From the NCBI GenBank assembly GCA_016872155.1, contig VHBB01000004.1, positions 1-64,000 of the forward strand: a stretch of DNA of 64,000 nucleotides. The letters are read 5' to 3'. The notes below the pieces were generated by a model, which saw nothing but the letters and a program-made list of their open reading frames with translations, was not told where the DNA came from and searched no databases. Made by a program: the position numbers and the translations under genes. This stretch comes from Sphingomonadales bacterium. GTDB lineage: Bacteria > Bacteroidota > Bacteroidia > Chitinophagales > Chitinophagaceae. Shown in pieces: positions 9,545-18,208 of this stretch; within the stretch, counting starts at the first letter, position 1; each line of letters starts with the position of its first letter.

Positions 9545-10198
9545 ATGAATAGTGCTAGGTTGAGATCGGTTACGCGAATCGATATACGAATCTTATGTTT
9601 ACTATTGCTGCTTTCTGTCGGCGACTCTTCGCTGCTCGCACAAGGCGAAAAGGAACCCGGTGCCTGGAAAAAAAATCTTTTTACCGGGGGCTCTCTGTCG
9701 TTTGGCATCTTTAACAACACGTTTTTGATCGGGGGCAATCCGGTCTTAGGAACTAGTCTTACTGATTTTGTCGATGCGGCCCTGGTGGTCAATTACACAT
9801 ACAATTCGATCCGTGACTATAACGGTATTTTCAATAATAAACTGCGCCAGTCTACCTATGGCGGGGGCGGGTACCTGCGTATCTATCCGCTACGTAGCAT
9901 TTTTTTTCAAGGGCAAATCGAGCATAATTTTATTCGGCAGCGAAGTATACCCGTACTGGGTCCTCCAGAGGTGCGTACCATCGACGCCGGGAGTGTTTTG
10001 GTAGGCGGGGGCTATACGACCGGGCGCTTCGGAAAAGGGGGCACTCCCTTTTATTACCTTTCGATTCTCTTTGATGTGTCTGGTAATTTATACTCTCCCT
10101 ATACCGATGCCTTTGGTCGTTCCGTACCCTTGTTTAGAGGAGGGGTACAGATTCCGTTATTTCAAGAGAATAACGGACGGGGTCGGATGTTCAGGTAG
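9545..10198 (+). CDS. Predicted outer-membrane beta-barrel protein, unknown function
   Basis: The 217-residue product has a signal peptide (hydrophobic stretch ending near SLLAQ) and short amphipathic strands rich in Gly, Tyr and Phe, such as GGGGYLRIYP and GGGYTTGRFGKGG, consistent with an eight-stranded-type barrel. No specific family is recognised. It starts 11 bp after the FAD-linked oxidase and may be co-transcribed with it, but a functional link is not evident. Its 3' end overlaps the opposite-strand LOG-family gene by 37 bp. Confidence 0.75.
   Translation: MNSARLRSVTRIDIRILCLLLLLSVGDSSLLAQGEKEPGAWKKNLFTGGSLSFGIFNNTFLIGGNPVLGTSLTDFVDAALVVNYTYNSIRDYNGIFNNKLRQSTYGGGGYLRIYPLRSIFFQGQIEHNFIRQRSIPVLGPPEVRTIDAGSVLVGGGYTTGRFGKGGTPFYYLSILFDVSGNLYSPYTDAFGRSVPLFRGGVQIPLFQENNGRGRMFR
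10154..10176. repeat. Hairpin in the convergent gene overlap
   Basis: CCGTTATT (10154-10161) and AATAACGG (10169-10176) form an 8-bp perfect stem with a 7-nt loop. It lies inside the overlapping 3' ends of the barrel gene (+) and LOG gene (-). The LOG stop codon (TCA on +) is the start of the loop. It has no flanking T-run, so a termination role is uncertain. Confidence 0.45.
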
Positions 10199-10737
10199 TG
10201 CTGCAGCTCTTCGACCGTACGAATAACCTGGATGCGGTCAATCGCATCTTGGTAGAGAAATCCTTCTTTTTTCATTTGCTCGATATGCAGTAGCAGCGCA
10301 TCATAAAAGCCATCGCTGTTAAAAATAAAGATCGGTTTGTCGTGTATGGTCAGCTGATTCCAGGTAATAATCTCGAAGAGTTCATCGAGTGTGCCGAATC
10401 CGCCTGGCAACACCAGTGCCGCCTGGCAGCGGCTATACAATTCTTTTTTTCGCTGGTGCATATCTTCTACGATTATCAAGTCAGAAAGTTTTCGATGCTG
10501 TACTTCCCATTCCAATAGCAGTGAAGGAATGATGCCTGTTACCTGCCCGCCTTTCTCTAGTACGGCATCGGCAATTACTCCCATCAATCCTGCACTACCC
10601 CCGCCATACACAAGCCTGATGTTTTGTTGCGCCATCCAATGCCCAAGGGCGATAGCATCGGTGGCAAATGCCGGGTTTGTTCCGTTCTTTGAGCCGCAAA
10701 AAACCGCAATCGTATCAACGCTGTTTATAGAAGGCAT
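10162..10737 (-). CDS. LOG family protein (TIGR00730), nucleotide 5'-monophosphate phosphoribohydrolase-like
   Basis: The 191-residue Rossmann-fold protein has the family signature PGGFGTLDE at residues 111-119, a GGG nucleotide loop at 45-47, and the MHQRKK stretch at 93-98. Characterised LOG proteins cleave N6-modified adenosine monophosphates (cytokinin ribotides), and bacterial relatives cleave AMP or pyrimidine monophosphates. The true substrate here cannot be read from sequence. It is a stand-alone gene, convergent with the barrel gene and divergent from the symporter at 10801. Confidence 0.92.
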   Translation of the reverse strand: MPSINSVDTIAVFCGSKNGTNPAFATDAIALGHWMAQQNIRLVYGGGSAGLMGVIADAVLEKGGQVTGIIPSLLLEWEVQHRKLSDLIIVEDMHQRKKELYSRCQAALVLPGGFGTLDELFEIITWNQLTIHDKPIFIFNSDGFYDALLLHIEQMKKEGFLYQDAIDRIQVIRTVEELQHYLNIRPRPLFS

Positions 10738-10752
10738 ATCGCAAAGGGAGCT

Positions 10753-10760
10753 TATTTTTG
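10753..10760 (+). promoter_or_regulatory. -7 promoter element of the sodium:solute symporter gene
   Basis: TATTTTTG fits TAnnTTTG in the divergent gap before the symporter ATG at 10801, giving a leader of roughly 35-40 nt. No clear -33 TTG is seen. Confidence 0.4.
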
Positions 10761-10800
10761 TTTAACTTCAAAATTCAGTCGAACCTAATTACTGCCGCTT

Positions 10801-12324
10801 ATGTCGCCACTTGTTTTGTTCACGTTCGTGATCGGTTATTTTTTATTGCTGTTGGGCGTAGCCTGGTATACGTCGCGCAATGCCGACAATGATTCTTTTT
10901 TTATCGGTAATCGTAACAGTAACTGGATGCTGGTGGCGTTTGGCATGGTGGGCACCACCTTATCGGGCGTTACATTTGTGAGCGTACCTGGCAATGTAGG
11001 AAGCATCAATTTTTATTATTTTCAGTTGGTGCTCGGTTATGTACTGGGATATCTGGTCATCTCTTTTGTACTGCTGCCCTTGTATTACCGGATGAACTTA
11101 ACGAGTATCTACACCTATCTTGCCTCCCGCTTTGGTGTAAATGCGCATCGCGCAGGGGCTTTCTTTTTTATCTTGTCCAGAACGGTTGGGGCCACGGCCC
11201 GTCTTTATCTGGTCATCAACATTCTTCAGTTATTTATTTTGGATAGGCTTGGTATTCCTTTTTTGGCTACTGCACTCGTTATCTTGCTGCTAATCTTGCT
11301 GTACACGGCCGAAGGGGGTGTTAAGACCATCATTTTTACCGATACCTTACAAACCTCGGGCATGTTGATCGGTCTGGTCGTTTGTTTGGTTGTGTTGGTA
11401 AAGGCGTTGGGGGTGGGGTGGTCCGGTGCCTGGGAGTTAATAACGGCCAAGGGGTTCACCCAGGTAGTAAATACCGATATCAAAAGCCCGCTTAATTTTT
11501 GGAAGCAGTTGTTGGGAGGCATGTTTATTGCCATCACGATGACGGGGCTCGATCAGGAGATGATGCAAAAAAATATCAGTGTGCGCACCCTCAATGATTC
11601 TCAAAAGAACATTATGACCATGAGCACTATTTTGGTGCTGGTCAATGCGCTCTTTTTGCTGCTGGGGGCTGTGTTGCACATCTATGCGGCCAATACGGGC
11701 CTTACTGCCAAAGGAGACGATCTGTTTCCGGCCATTGCCCTTAGTGATAGTTTTTCGGGTACGATCGGTGTGATCTTTATTATTGCGCTCATCTCGGCCC
11801 TTTTTCCGAGTGTGGATGGGGCCATCACTTCGCTTACGTCTAGTTTTTGTATCGATATGCTCGATTTTAATAGGCTGGAGGGTTCTGAAAAAAGCAAACG
11901 TAAAAAAAGACTAACGGTCCATATTGGCTTTGCGTTGGTATTCTTGCTGATGGTCTTGCTGTACAAGCTGGTCGATGATAAATCGATCATACAGTTCATC
12001 ATTAAATTCGCGGGAATTACCTACGGTCCCTTGCTGGGATTATTCGCCTTTGGAATTCTGACTCAGCGCAGTTTGCGCAGTGGACTTATCTGGACCATTT
12101 GTATAGCAGGTCCGCTGTTGGCCCTTACGCTCGATCTGCTGTGTAACCCGGCTTACTATAATGGTTTATTGCATACCGATCTGGGTCTTGACGGTATCTC
12201 AGCAGTCTTGTTCGGAGGCTACAAGATCGGCCCCGAACTCATTTTGCTCAACGGACTCATTACATTCGCCGGCTTGTGGACCATCTCTGTTCCGGCCTCG
12301 AGGGCGGCGGCCGGCAAAGGCTAG
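10801..12324 (+). CDS. Sodium:solute symporter (SSS family)
   Basis: This 507-residue inner-membrane protein has about 13 hydrophobic helices. The first begins at residue 3 and is followed by YTSRNADNDSFFIGNRN, the typical post-TM1 SSS signature. Helix 2 carries GMVGTTLSGVTFVSVPGNVG, which matches the Na+-binding core region of the LeuT-like fold. The family moves sugars, amino acids, vitamins or nucleosides with sodium; the substrate cannot be decided here. A conserved SLTSSFCIDML segment lies near residue 345. Confidence 0.92.
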   Translation: MSPLVLFTFVIGYFLLLLGVAWYTSRNADNDSFFIGNRNSNWMLVAFGMVGTTLSGVTFVSVPGNVGSINFYYFQLVLGYVLGYLVISFVLLPLYYRMNLTSIYTYLASRFGVNAHRAGAFFFILSRTVGATARLYLVINILQLFILDRLGIPFLATALVILLLILLYTAEGGVKTIIFTDTLQTSGMLIGLVVCLVVLVKALGVGWSGAWELITAKGFTQVVNTDIKSPLNFWKQLLGGMFIAITMTGLDQEMMQKNISVRTLNDSQKNIMTMSTILVLVNALFLLLGAVLHIYAANTGLTAKGDDLFPAIALSDSFSGTIGVIFIIALISALFPSVDGAITSLTSSFCIDMLDFNRLEGSEKSKRKKRLTVHIGFALVFLLMVLLYKLVDDKSIIQFIIKFAGITYGPLLGLFAFGILTQRSLRSGLIWTICIAGPLLALTLDLLCNPAYYNGLLHTDLGLDGISAVLFGGYKIGPELILLNGLITFAGLWTISVPASRAAAGKG

Positions 12325-12329
12325 TGTTG

Positions 12330-12337
12330 TACCTTTG
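12330..12337 (+). promoter_or_regulatory. -7 promoter element of the O-methyltransferase gene
   Basis: TACCTTTG is a perfect TAnnTTTG match, followed by GCA, and ends 14 nt before the GTG start at 12352. It supports independent transcription of the methyltransferase despite the short gap after the symporter. Confidence 0.6.
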
Positions 12338-12351
12338 CAAAAATTTTTTAC

Positions 12352-12993
12352 GTGGATATTATTGCTCCGCAAGCTTGGGACTATGCTTTGCTGCATAGCA
12401 GTGGTGCCGATCCGTTGTTAGAGGAGGTCGAGCAATACACTCGCCAGCATCACATCGAGGCCCATATGCTGAGCGGACAACTGCAGGGGCAATTTTTGTC
12501 GCTGTTTAGTCGATTGGTACAGCCCCATGCTGTGCTCGAGATCGGCACCTTTACCGGATACAGTGCGCTTTGTTTGGCCAAAGGCTTGCGTGAAGGCGGA
12601 CAGTTGCACAGTATTGAGCTGCGAGAGCAAGAGGCCGCTGTGGCCAGACGTTTTTTTGATCGCTCTGCCTATGCCCGACAACTACAAGTACATGTGGGGG
12701 ATGCCCGCACGGTATTGACTCGCTTAAACGCAACCTGGGATTTGGTCTTTATGGATGCCGACAAGGTTTCGTATATCGATTATTTTAACATGATTTTGCC
12801 AAGTGTGCGGCCAGGAGGTTTTATCTTAGCGGACAATGTTTTTTTTCATGGGCAGGTCTTTACGGAGAGTCCCGTCGGAAAAAACGCCAAGGCCATAGCT
12901 GCATTTAATACGTTTGTGCGCCATTGCCCGGCGGTGGAGGTGCTAATGCTTCCGATTCGTGATGGCATTAGCGTAATTCAAAAGAAAGGTTGA
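12352..12993 (+). CDS. Class I SAM-dependent O-methyltransferase (caffeoyl-CoA type)
   Basis: The 213-residue protein begins with GTG. Motif I LEIGTFTGYSALCLAKGL lies near residue 62, the acidic SAM-binding SIELREQE near 87, and DLVFMDADKVSYIDY near 130 supplies the metal-binding aspartates of the family. A second metal-site region follows at GGFILADNVFFHG. Members methylate catechol-like hydroxyls in a divalent-metal-dependent way; the bacterial substrate is unknown. The GTG is used because no ATG exists upstream in frame after the promoter at 12330. Confidence 0.92.
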   Translation: MDIIAPQAWDYALLHSSGADPLLEEVEQYTRQHHIEAHMLSGQLQGQFLSLFSRLVQPHAVLEIGTFTGYSALCLAKGLREGGQLHSIELREQEAAVARRFFDRSAYARQLQVHVGDARTVLTRLNATWDLVFMDADKVSYIDYFNMILPSVRPGGFILADNVFFHGQVFTESPVGKNAKAIAAFNTFVRHCPAVEVLMLPIRDGISVIQKKG

Positions 12994-13014
12994 TCAAAAA
13001 AGAAGTAGCACACA

Positions 13015-13929
13015 ATGCCTAACAAGATACCGATCGTTTTTCTGCTCTTGCTGCTACTCAGCTTGGTCACGTATGGGCAACGCAAGGAAGTGATCGACGA
13101 ATATATTGCCAAATACGAATCGCTGGCCATGGCCGAGATGCAACGAACCGGTGTGCCCGCTTCGATCAAGTTAGCACAGGGTATTCACGAGACACAAGCC
13201 GGCACCAGTGTCTTGGTGCAACGTTCCAATAATCATTTTGGAATTAAATGCAAAACAGGGTGGAGTGGTCCGTCGGTTCGTCACGATGATGATGCACGAG
13301 CGGAATGTTTTCGCAAGTACGAAACACCCGAGGCTTCCTATGTCGACCATTCTAATTTTTTAAAGAATAGTCCACGCTATTTTGCTTTGTTCGACCTGTC
13401 ACCCACCGATTACCAGGGGTGGGCCTGGGGCCTCAAGAAAGCAGGCTATGCCACTAACCCGCAATATGCGCAAACGCTCATTCGTCTTATAGAAGAATAC
13501 GATCTTAACCGCTATACGCTATTGGCGCTGGGACAATCGCCGTCCACCCCTACTACGCCTTCCATATCCGAGTCAGCACCGGCCGGCGCTCCCGCTGTCA
13601 GTGATCCGGTACCCCCCGTTGTGGCAGCCCAAAAACCGGCACTTGAAAAAAAAGCAGATGCGATTGGTAAACCACCCCCCGTGCAGGAGACTTTGTATCC
13701 CGCTGGTGTTTTTGAAAAGGAGGGATGTCGTGCTGTATGGGTCAAGGCAGGAACTCCTTTTTTGGCCATCGCTGAGCAATACGATATTCCCCTTTCAAAA
13801 CTCTTTGCCTTTAACGAGATGGAGCCCGCCCTCGCGGCAAACCGAGACCAAGTGATCTTGCTTGAGCGACGCGCCGGTCTGACCGCCCGTTGGCCGATTC
13901 GCACCAAAAGATCGCGCGACCCACAATAA
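13015..13929 (+). CDS. Secreted glucosaminidase (GH73-like) with C-terminal LysM-like domain
   Basis: This 304-residue exported peptidoglycan hydrolase has a signal peptide at residues 1-22 (ending TYGQ). The glucosaminidase domain spans about 28-165, with PASIKLAQGIHETQAGTS carrying the conserved catalytic Glu, then NNHFGIKC and the Tyr/Gly-rich GWAWGLKKAGYATNP segment. A Pro/Ala-rich linker of about 50 residues follows, and the C-terminus (WVKAGTPFLAIAEQYDIPLSKLFAFNEM) fits a LysM-like wall-binding module. It probably trims glycan strands in the periplasm. Start spacing of 21 bp after the methyltransferase allows co-transcription. Confidence 0.9.
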   Translation: MPNKIPIVFLLLLLLSLVTYGQRKEVIDEYIAKYESLAMAEMQRTGVPASIKLAQGIHETQAGTSVLVQRSNNHFGIKCKTGWSGPSVRHDDDARAECFRKYETPEASYVDHSNFLKNSPRYFALFDLSPTDYQGWAWGLKKAGYATNPQYAQTLIRLIEEYDLNRYTLLALGQSPSTPTTPSISESAPAGAPAVSDPVPPVVAAQKPALEKKADAIGKPPPVQETLYPAGVFEKEGCRAVWVKAGTPFLAIAEQYDIPLSKLFAFNEMEPALAANRDQVILLERRAGLTARWPIRTKRSRDPQ

Positions 13930-13989
13930 AAGATTGCGCGAATAGCAACAGATCAGGGCAAGCCACTAACTTCGGGTAACGTTTTTACC

Positions 13990-14544
13990 ATGCAACGCAT
14001 TCGTGTACACGATAAAACCTTTGTTCCTTTTTTAACGGCCGATCAGATCAAGGAGCGCGTGGCCGAAATGGCAATGCAGATCAGCCATGATTACCGCGAT
14101 AAGAAGCCCCTTTTGTTGGCAGTGCTCAATGGCTCATTTATGTTCGCGGCCGATCTGTTTCGGTTACTCACCATCGATGCCGAGATCAGTTTTATCAAGA
14201 TCGCTTCTTATCAGGGAATGCGCTCGTCCGGAAAAGTGGTAACGGCCATTGGTATGGAGCATGACCTGAATGGGCGGGCTGTCATTTTGGTAGAAGACAT
14301 CGTAGATACGGGTAAGACCTTGCACCATTTTATTCCTACGTTGCAACAACAACATCCTGCCTCTATTGCTGTGGCTACATTTCTGCATAAGCCCGAGGCG
14401 ACTCTTTATCCGCTATCGTTACAGTATGTGGGCTTTCAAATTCCCAATCGATTTGTGGTGGGCTATGGGTTGGACTACGACGGGTTAGGAAGAAATTATT
14501 ACCAGGTCTACCAGCTGGCACCTGATTCCTTGAACGAGTCTTGA
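13990..14544 (+). CDS. hpt: Hypoxanthine phosphoribosyltransferase
   Basis: This 184-residue purine salvage enzyme makes IMP or GMP from hypoxanthine or guanine and PRPP. The PRPP-binding motif VILVEDIVDTGKTL lies near residues 97-110, the SFIKIASYQGM region near 68, and the C-terminal YGLDYDGLGRN lies near 161, all diagnostic of the family. Length is normal. The upstream TAACTTCG at 13967 is a one-mismatch version of the TAnnTTTG promoter box. The VWA gene follows by 18 bp, probably by chance of packing. Confidence 0.96.
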   Translation: MQRIRVHDKTFVPFLTADQIKERVAEMAMQISHDYRDKKPLLLAVLNGSFMFAADLFRLLTIDAEISFIKIASYQGMRSSGKVVTAIGMEHDLNGRAVILVEDIVDTGKTLHHFIPTLQQQHPASIAVATFLHKPEATLYPLSLQYVGFQIPNRFVVGYGLDYDGLGRNYYQVYQLAPDSLNES

Positions 14545-14562
14545 TAAAAATTCATCAGCATC

Positions 14563-16356
14563 ATGATGCGTACACTGCTTCTTGCCCTATTGGTTGGATG
14601 GCTTAGCTGTTCGGTCTTGGCGCAGCAGCAAACCTATTTTCGGGGAGAGGTCAGTGATGAGTCGGGCAATACGCTGCAACAAGTTTCCATTCGACAATTA
14701 TCGACTGGTTTTTTATTTAAAACGGGTATGGGCGGACGCTTCGGCATAAGCAGTAATGCGGTCGTAGATTCATTTTATTTTTCGCTCGAAGGGTATCAAC
14801 CCGAAAAGTGGAGCGGAACGGCCGATGCTTTTTTGCAGATCCGGCTACGCTTGCTGCCTTCTTCGCTATCGAATCCCGACAGGCCTCGTTTGTCTTCGCG
14901 CACCGCCAATATGAGCCGCCAAGACGAGCGAAGAGCCTTTATTGGTAACGAGACCTATACCTCACTCATCGAAAATGCCTGGATCAACACGACTCAGTAT
15001 CCCACAACCGGTCTTGCCCTGAATGTAGACAGGGCTTCGTATAGCAATATCAGGCGATTTTTAAATCGCGCCACCTTTGTTCCTGCCGATGCGGTTCGTA
15101 TAGAGGAGATGCTGAATTACTTTCCGGTACCGGCCACTTCGCTGGCGTCTTCAACGGATACCGCTATGTTCAAGGTCGGTTCCTTGTTGGGTCCTTGTCC
15201 CTGGAATTGGGATCACCAGTTGTTGCAAGTGCAGGTGGCCGCGCGTCAACTCGACCTCGATACATTGCCTGCCTCGCATCTTGTTTTTTTGATCGATGTT
15301 TCAGCATCGATGGATATGCCTAACCGGCTTCCGCTGTTGCAGTCGGCCTTTAGGATGCTTACGCTTAACCTTCGTGAAAAAGATACAGTGTCGATCGTTG
15401 CCTATGGCGGTATCACGGCCGTGCTGTTGCGTGCGGTCAGCGGTTGCGAAAAAGATAGTATCATGCACGTGATCGATTCGTTAACGCCGGGCGGTGCCAC
15501 ACCGGGCGAGTCGGGCATTAGAATGGCCTATCAACTTGCCAAAGATCATTTTATAGAAAATGGCAACAACCGGGTCATCCTTGCCACCGATGGAGATTTT
15601 AATGTGGGCCTTCGTACCGAGAGTGAACTCGATGAACTGATCACGTCGCAACGCGCAAAAGGAATTTATTTGACTTGTTTGGGGGTGGGGATGGGTAATT
15701 ACAAAGATTCGAAGATTCAGTTGCTGGCCGAAAAGGGCAATGGCAATTTTGCGTATATCGATACCGAGCGCGAGGCCGAAAAGATCATGATGAAAGAGTT
15801 TGCACAAACGCTGTACACTGTTGCCGATAATGCCTATATGCAAGTTAGTTTCTCGCCGAACTGGGTCAAGCAATATCGGTTGATCGGATTCGACAATAAG
15901 GTATCGGCCCTGCTGGATTCTCTCTGTTCTATCGAAGGCGGCGAGATGGGCTCGGGTAATACCCTTACGGCCTTGTTCGAGCTGGATCCTACCGATTCGT
16001 TATGGCTCGCGCAAAAAGATCATCGTAATGAATTGCTGGCACAGGTATCACTTCGATATCGTTCTACTCTCGATACCCTCCCTCAACTTCGAATGGCCCA
16101 TCTGGATGCTAACCAGGCCTCCTCGCTCCTTGAATTGCGTACGCATCAGTTCTATGCGGCCGTAGCCTTGTTTGGTATGAAGCTAAAAGAATCTTCGCAG
16201 GTAAAAAATTATAGCTGGGCACAATTGCAACTACTGGTCGATCAAGTGATCGACGGGGCGCAGCCTCTGCAGGTCGAGTTCGCTCAATTGGTGGCACAGG
16301 CCGCTGCTCGTTACGAGCCTAAGAAGAAAAAACGTTCGGCCAAACGAAAAGGGTGA
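14563..16356 (+). CDS. Exported VWA-domain protein with carboxypeptidase-regulatory-like N-terminus (YfbK-like)
   Basis: The protein has 597 residues. A signal peptide (ending VLAQQ) is followed by a short CarboxypepD-regulatory-like beta domain (YFRGEVSDESGNTLQQV onward, to about 100). A YfbK-type segment (NVDRASYSNIRRFLN..EEMLNYFP) precedes a von Willebrand A domain with MIDAS residues DVSAS near 245 and ATDGDFNVG near 342. The C-terminal region matches the DUF3520-like extension and ends in a Lys/Arg-rich tail. VWA domains bind partner proteins through a metal ion; the partner is unknown. The gene ends exactly one base before the dnaJ stop on the other strand. Confidence 0.9.
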   Translation: MMRTLLLALLVGWLSCSVLAQQQTYFRGEVSDESGNTLQQVSIRQLSTGFLFKTGMGGRFGISSNAVVDSFYFSLEGYQPEKWSGTADAFLQIRLRLLPSSLSNPDRPRLSSRTANMSRQDERRAFIGNETYTSLIENAWINTTQYPTTGLALNVDRASYSNIRRFLNRATFVPADAVRIEEMLNYFPVPATSLASSTDTAMFKVGSLLGPCPWNWDHQLLQVQVAARQLDLDTLPASHLVFLIDVSASMDMPNRLPLLQSAFRMLTLNLREKDTVSIVAYGGITAVLLRAVSGCEKDSIMHVIDSLTPGGATPGESGIRMAYQLAKDHFIENGNNRVILATDGDFNVGLRTESELDELITSQRAKGIYLTCLGVGMGNYKDSKIQLLAEKGNGNFAYIDTEREAEKIMMKEFAQTLYTVADNAYMQVSFSPNWVKQYRLIGFDNKVSALLDSLCSIEGGEMGSGNTLTALFELDPTDSLWLAQKDHRNELLAQVSLRYRSTLDTLPQLRMAHLDANQASSLLELRTHQFYAAVALFGMKLKESSQVKNYSWAQLQLLVDQVIDGAQPLQVEFAQLVAQAAARYEPKKKKRSAKRKG

Positions 16357-17511
16357 TTACTGAAACAAGTCTTTGATCCGGTCAAAGAAGTTTCGTTCTG
16401 ACTTTTCGGGTTGGGGGGCAAAGTTGGGAGAGCTGCTGAGTTTTTCGAGCGCTGCTTTTTCGTCTGCAGAAAGTTGTTGCGGGGTCCAGATGCTCACTTG
16501 TATCAATTGGTCGCCTTTTTCGTAGGCATTGACCGCCGGAAATCCTTTTCCTTTTAGTCTAAAAATTTTTCCACTCTGCGTACCGGGCGGAATTTTGATC
16601 TTGGCACGGCCATCGATAGTGGGCACTTCGGCCTGGGTGCCAAAGACCGCATCGGTAAAGGAAAGGTGCAATTCGTAGGCCACATTGAGCCCTTCGCGAT
16701 GCAATTCTTTGTGCGCTTCTTCTTCGACAAGTATTATCAGATCGCCATTGCTGCCGCCGCGCTCGCCCGCATTGCCTTTGCCGGTAACGTTCAGTTGCAT
16801 TCCCTCTTGCACGCCCGCCGGAATATCGATACTGACGGTCTCTTCTCCGTACACGCGGCCATCTCCTTTGCAAGCTCCGCATTTGGCGGTTACGGTAGAG
16901 CCCTCGCCATTGCAATCGGGACAGGTGGCCACGGTTTGCATCTGGCCCAGAAAAGTATTCTGTACGCGGCGCACTTGTCCGTTTCCGCCACAGGTAGAAC
17001 AGGTCTGTGTGCTATTCTTGTCTTTGGCCCCACTGCCGCTGCAGGTGGTGCAACCCACATATTTTTTTACTTTGATATTTTTAGAAACACCTTTGGCGAT
17101 CTCTTCGTAATTCAATTTTAATTTGATGCGCAGGTTGCTGCCACGTGTGCCCCGGCTGCGTTGCCGTCCACCACCGCCACGCTGTCCGCCGCCAAAGAAA
17201 CTCCCAAACAGGTCGTCTCCAAAAATATCTCCGAACTGACTAAAGATATCATCCATGTTCATGCCGCCGCCTCTGCCACCGGCACCACCCACGCCCGCAT
17301 GACCAAAGCGGTCGTACTGGGCCTTTTTTTCGGGATCGCTTAGTATCTCGTAGGCCTCTGCCGCCTCTTTGAATTTTTCTTCTGCCGCCTTATCGCCGGG
17401 ATTACGATCGGGGTGATATTGCATGGCAACTTTTCGATACGATTTTTTGATCTCATCGGCCGAAGCAGACTTGCCCACCCCCAGTACTTCGTAATAATCT
17501 CTTTTGCTCAT
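16357..17511 (-). CDS. dnaJ: Chaperone protein DnaJ
   Basis: This is the Hsp40 co-chaperone that stimulates DnaK ATPase and delivers unfolded clients. It has 384 residues in the full type I arrangement: J domain with HPD ([11 protein letters not shown]) near residue 35, Gly/Phe-rich linker (70-125), four CxxCxGxG zinc motifs ([32 protein letters not shown]) near 155-220, then the C-terminal substrate-binding domains. It lies 3 bp behind grpE in the same operon. dnaK is not in the window, which is common in this phylum. Confidence 0.98.
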   Translation of the reverse strand: MSKRDYYEVLGVGKSASADEIKKSYRKVAMQYHPDRNPGDKAAEEKFKEAAEAYEILSDPEKKAQYDRFGHAGVGGAGGRGGGMNMDDIFSQFGDIFGDDLFGSFFGGGQRGGGGRQRSRGTRGSNLRIKLKLNYEEIAKGVSKNIKVKKYVGCTTCSGSGAKDKNSTQTCSTCGGNGQVRRVQNTFLGQMQTVATCPDCNGEGSTVTAKCGACKGDGRVYGEETVSIDIPAGVQEGMQLNVTGKGNAGERGGSNGDLIILVEEEAHKELHREGLNVAYELHLSFTDAVFGTQAEVPTIDGRAKIKIPPGTQSGKIFRLKGKGFPAVNAYEKGDQLIQVSIWTPQQLSADEKAALEKLSSSPNFAPQPEKSERNFFDRIKDLFQ

Positions 17512-17514
17512 GTT

Positions 17515-18057
17515 TTATTTGCCGACCACCACTTTGGGATGACGGATCATTTTCTCGTTTAATGAATAACCCTTTACCACCTCGTCGATCACTTTTCCTT
17601 TAAGCTCTTCGCTGGGGGCCGGTATCTCGGTGATGGCCTCGTGCAGGTCCGCATCAAAATCTTGGTGCAGGGTATCGACCACCTTTAGTCCGCGTGATTG
17701 CAGTTTGTGTCGAAGTTTATTAAAGACCAGCAACACACCCTCCATCAGGGGAGCCGCCTCGGGGTTACCCTCTAATGTTTTTTGGGCCCGGTCGCAATCA
17801 TCCAGTACTTCGAGCAGCTCACCGATCACTTCGCGGCCTGCCGTTTGCATCAGCTCAATGCGTTCTTTGGCATTGCGACGTTTGTAATTGTCAAATTCAG
17901 CTACCGTTCTCAGGTATTTGTCTTTGTACTCCTCCAGGGCAGCCTTTGTCTTATCGAGCTCGCTCAATTCGTTGGCGGCGCTATTCGCTGGCTGCGACCC
18001 GGTTATTTCTTCGGAGGTTGGGTCCACTTCGACTGACTTTTGTTCTTGCTCTGACAT
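17515..18057 (-). CDS. grpE: Nucleotide exchange factor GrpE
   Basis: GrpE releases ADP from DnaK. The 180-residue protein has an acidic disordered N-terminus (EQEQKSVEVDPTSEEI), a long coiled-coil helix with the family segment YLRTVAEFDNYKRR near residue 50, and the C-terminal beta domain with DLHEAITEIPAPSEELKG and GYSLNEKMIRHPKVVVGK. It is the first gene of the grpE-dnaJ operon, driven by the promoter at 18077. No CIRCE-like heat-shock operator is evident in the leader. Confidence 0.98.
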   Translation of the reverse strand: MSEQEQKSVEVDPTSEEITGSQPANSAANELSELDKTKAALEEYKDKYLRTVAEFDNYKRRNAKERIELMQTAGREVIGELLEVLDDCDRAQKTLEGNPEAAPLMEGVLLVFNKLRHKLQSRGLKVVDTLHQDFDADLHEAITEIPAPSEELKGKVIDEVVKGYSLNEKMIRHPKVVVGK

Positions 18058-18076
18058 GGCTCTACTAAATTGGTTG

Positions 18077-18084
18077 CAAAGGTA
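18077..18084 (-). promoter_or_regulatory. -7 promoter element of grpE-dnaJ
   Basis: On the minus strand this reads TACCTTTG, a perfect TAnnTTTG box followed by GCA. It lies 19 nt before the grpE start. No matching -33 TTG is obvious. Confidence 0.6.
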
Positions 18085-18194
18085 AGGTGGTCAATTTTAT
18101 TGCCAGCCCGTTTTCGGTGCCTCCTTATTGTATATTCTGGACAAAATGACCTTGTCTGTCAGTGCTTTCGGTCTTTATGTCTGTCTTTAAGGGC

Positions 18195-18202
18195 TATCTT
18201 CG
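18195..18202 (+). promoter_or_regulatory. Possible -7 element (TAnnTTCG variant) of the rRNA methyltransferase gene
   Basis: TATCTTCG differs from TAnnTTTG at one base and ends 6 nt before ATG 18209. Two copies of TGTCTGTC (18153-18160 and 18178-18185) lie just upstream; their role is unknown. Confidence 0.35.
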
Positions 18203-18208
18203 CTCGGC

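Noticed and set aside
14563-16356. VWA protein as part of a MoxR/BatA-type aerotolerance operon
   Set aside because: No MoxR ATPase or Bat genes flank it, and its domain order is of the YfbK type.
16357-18057. CIRCE or sigma32-type heat-shock control of grpE-dnaJ
   Set aside because: No TTAGCACTC-type inverted repeat or sigma32-like box is visible; only the ordinary TAnnTTTG box at 18077 is found.
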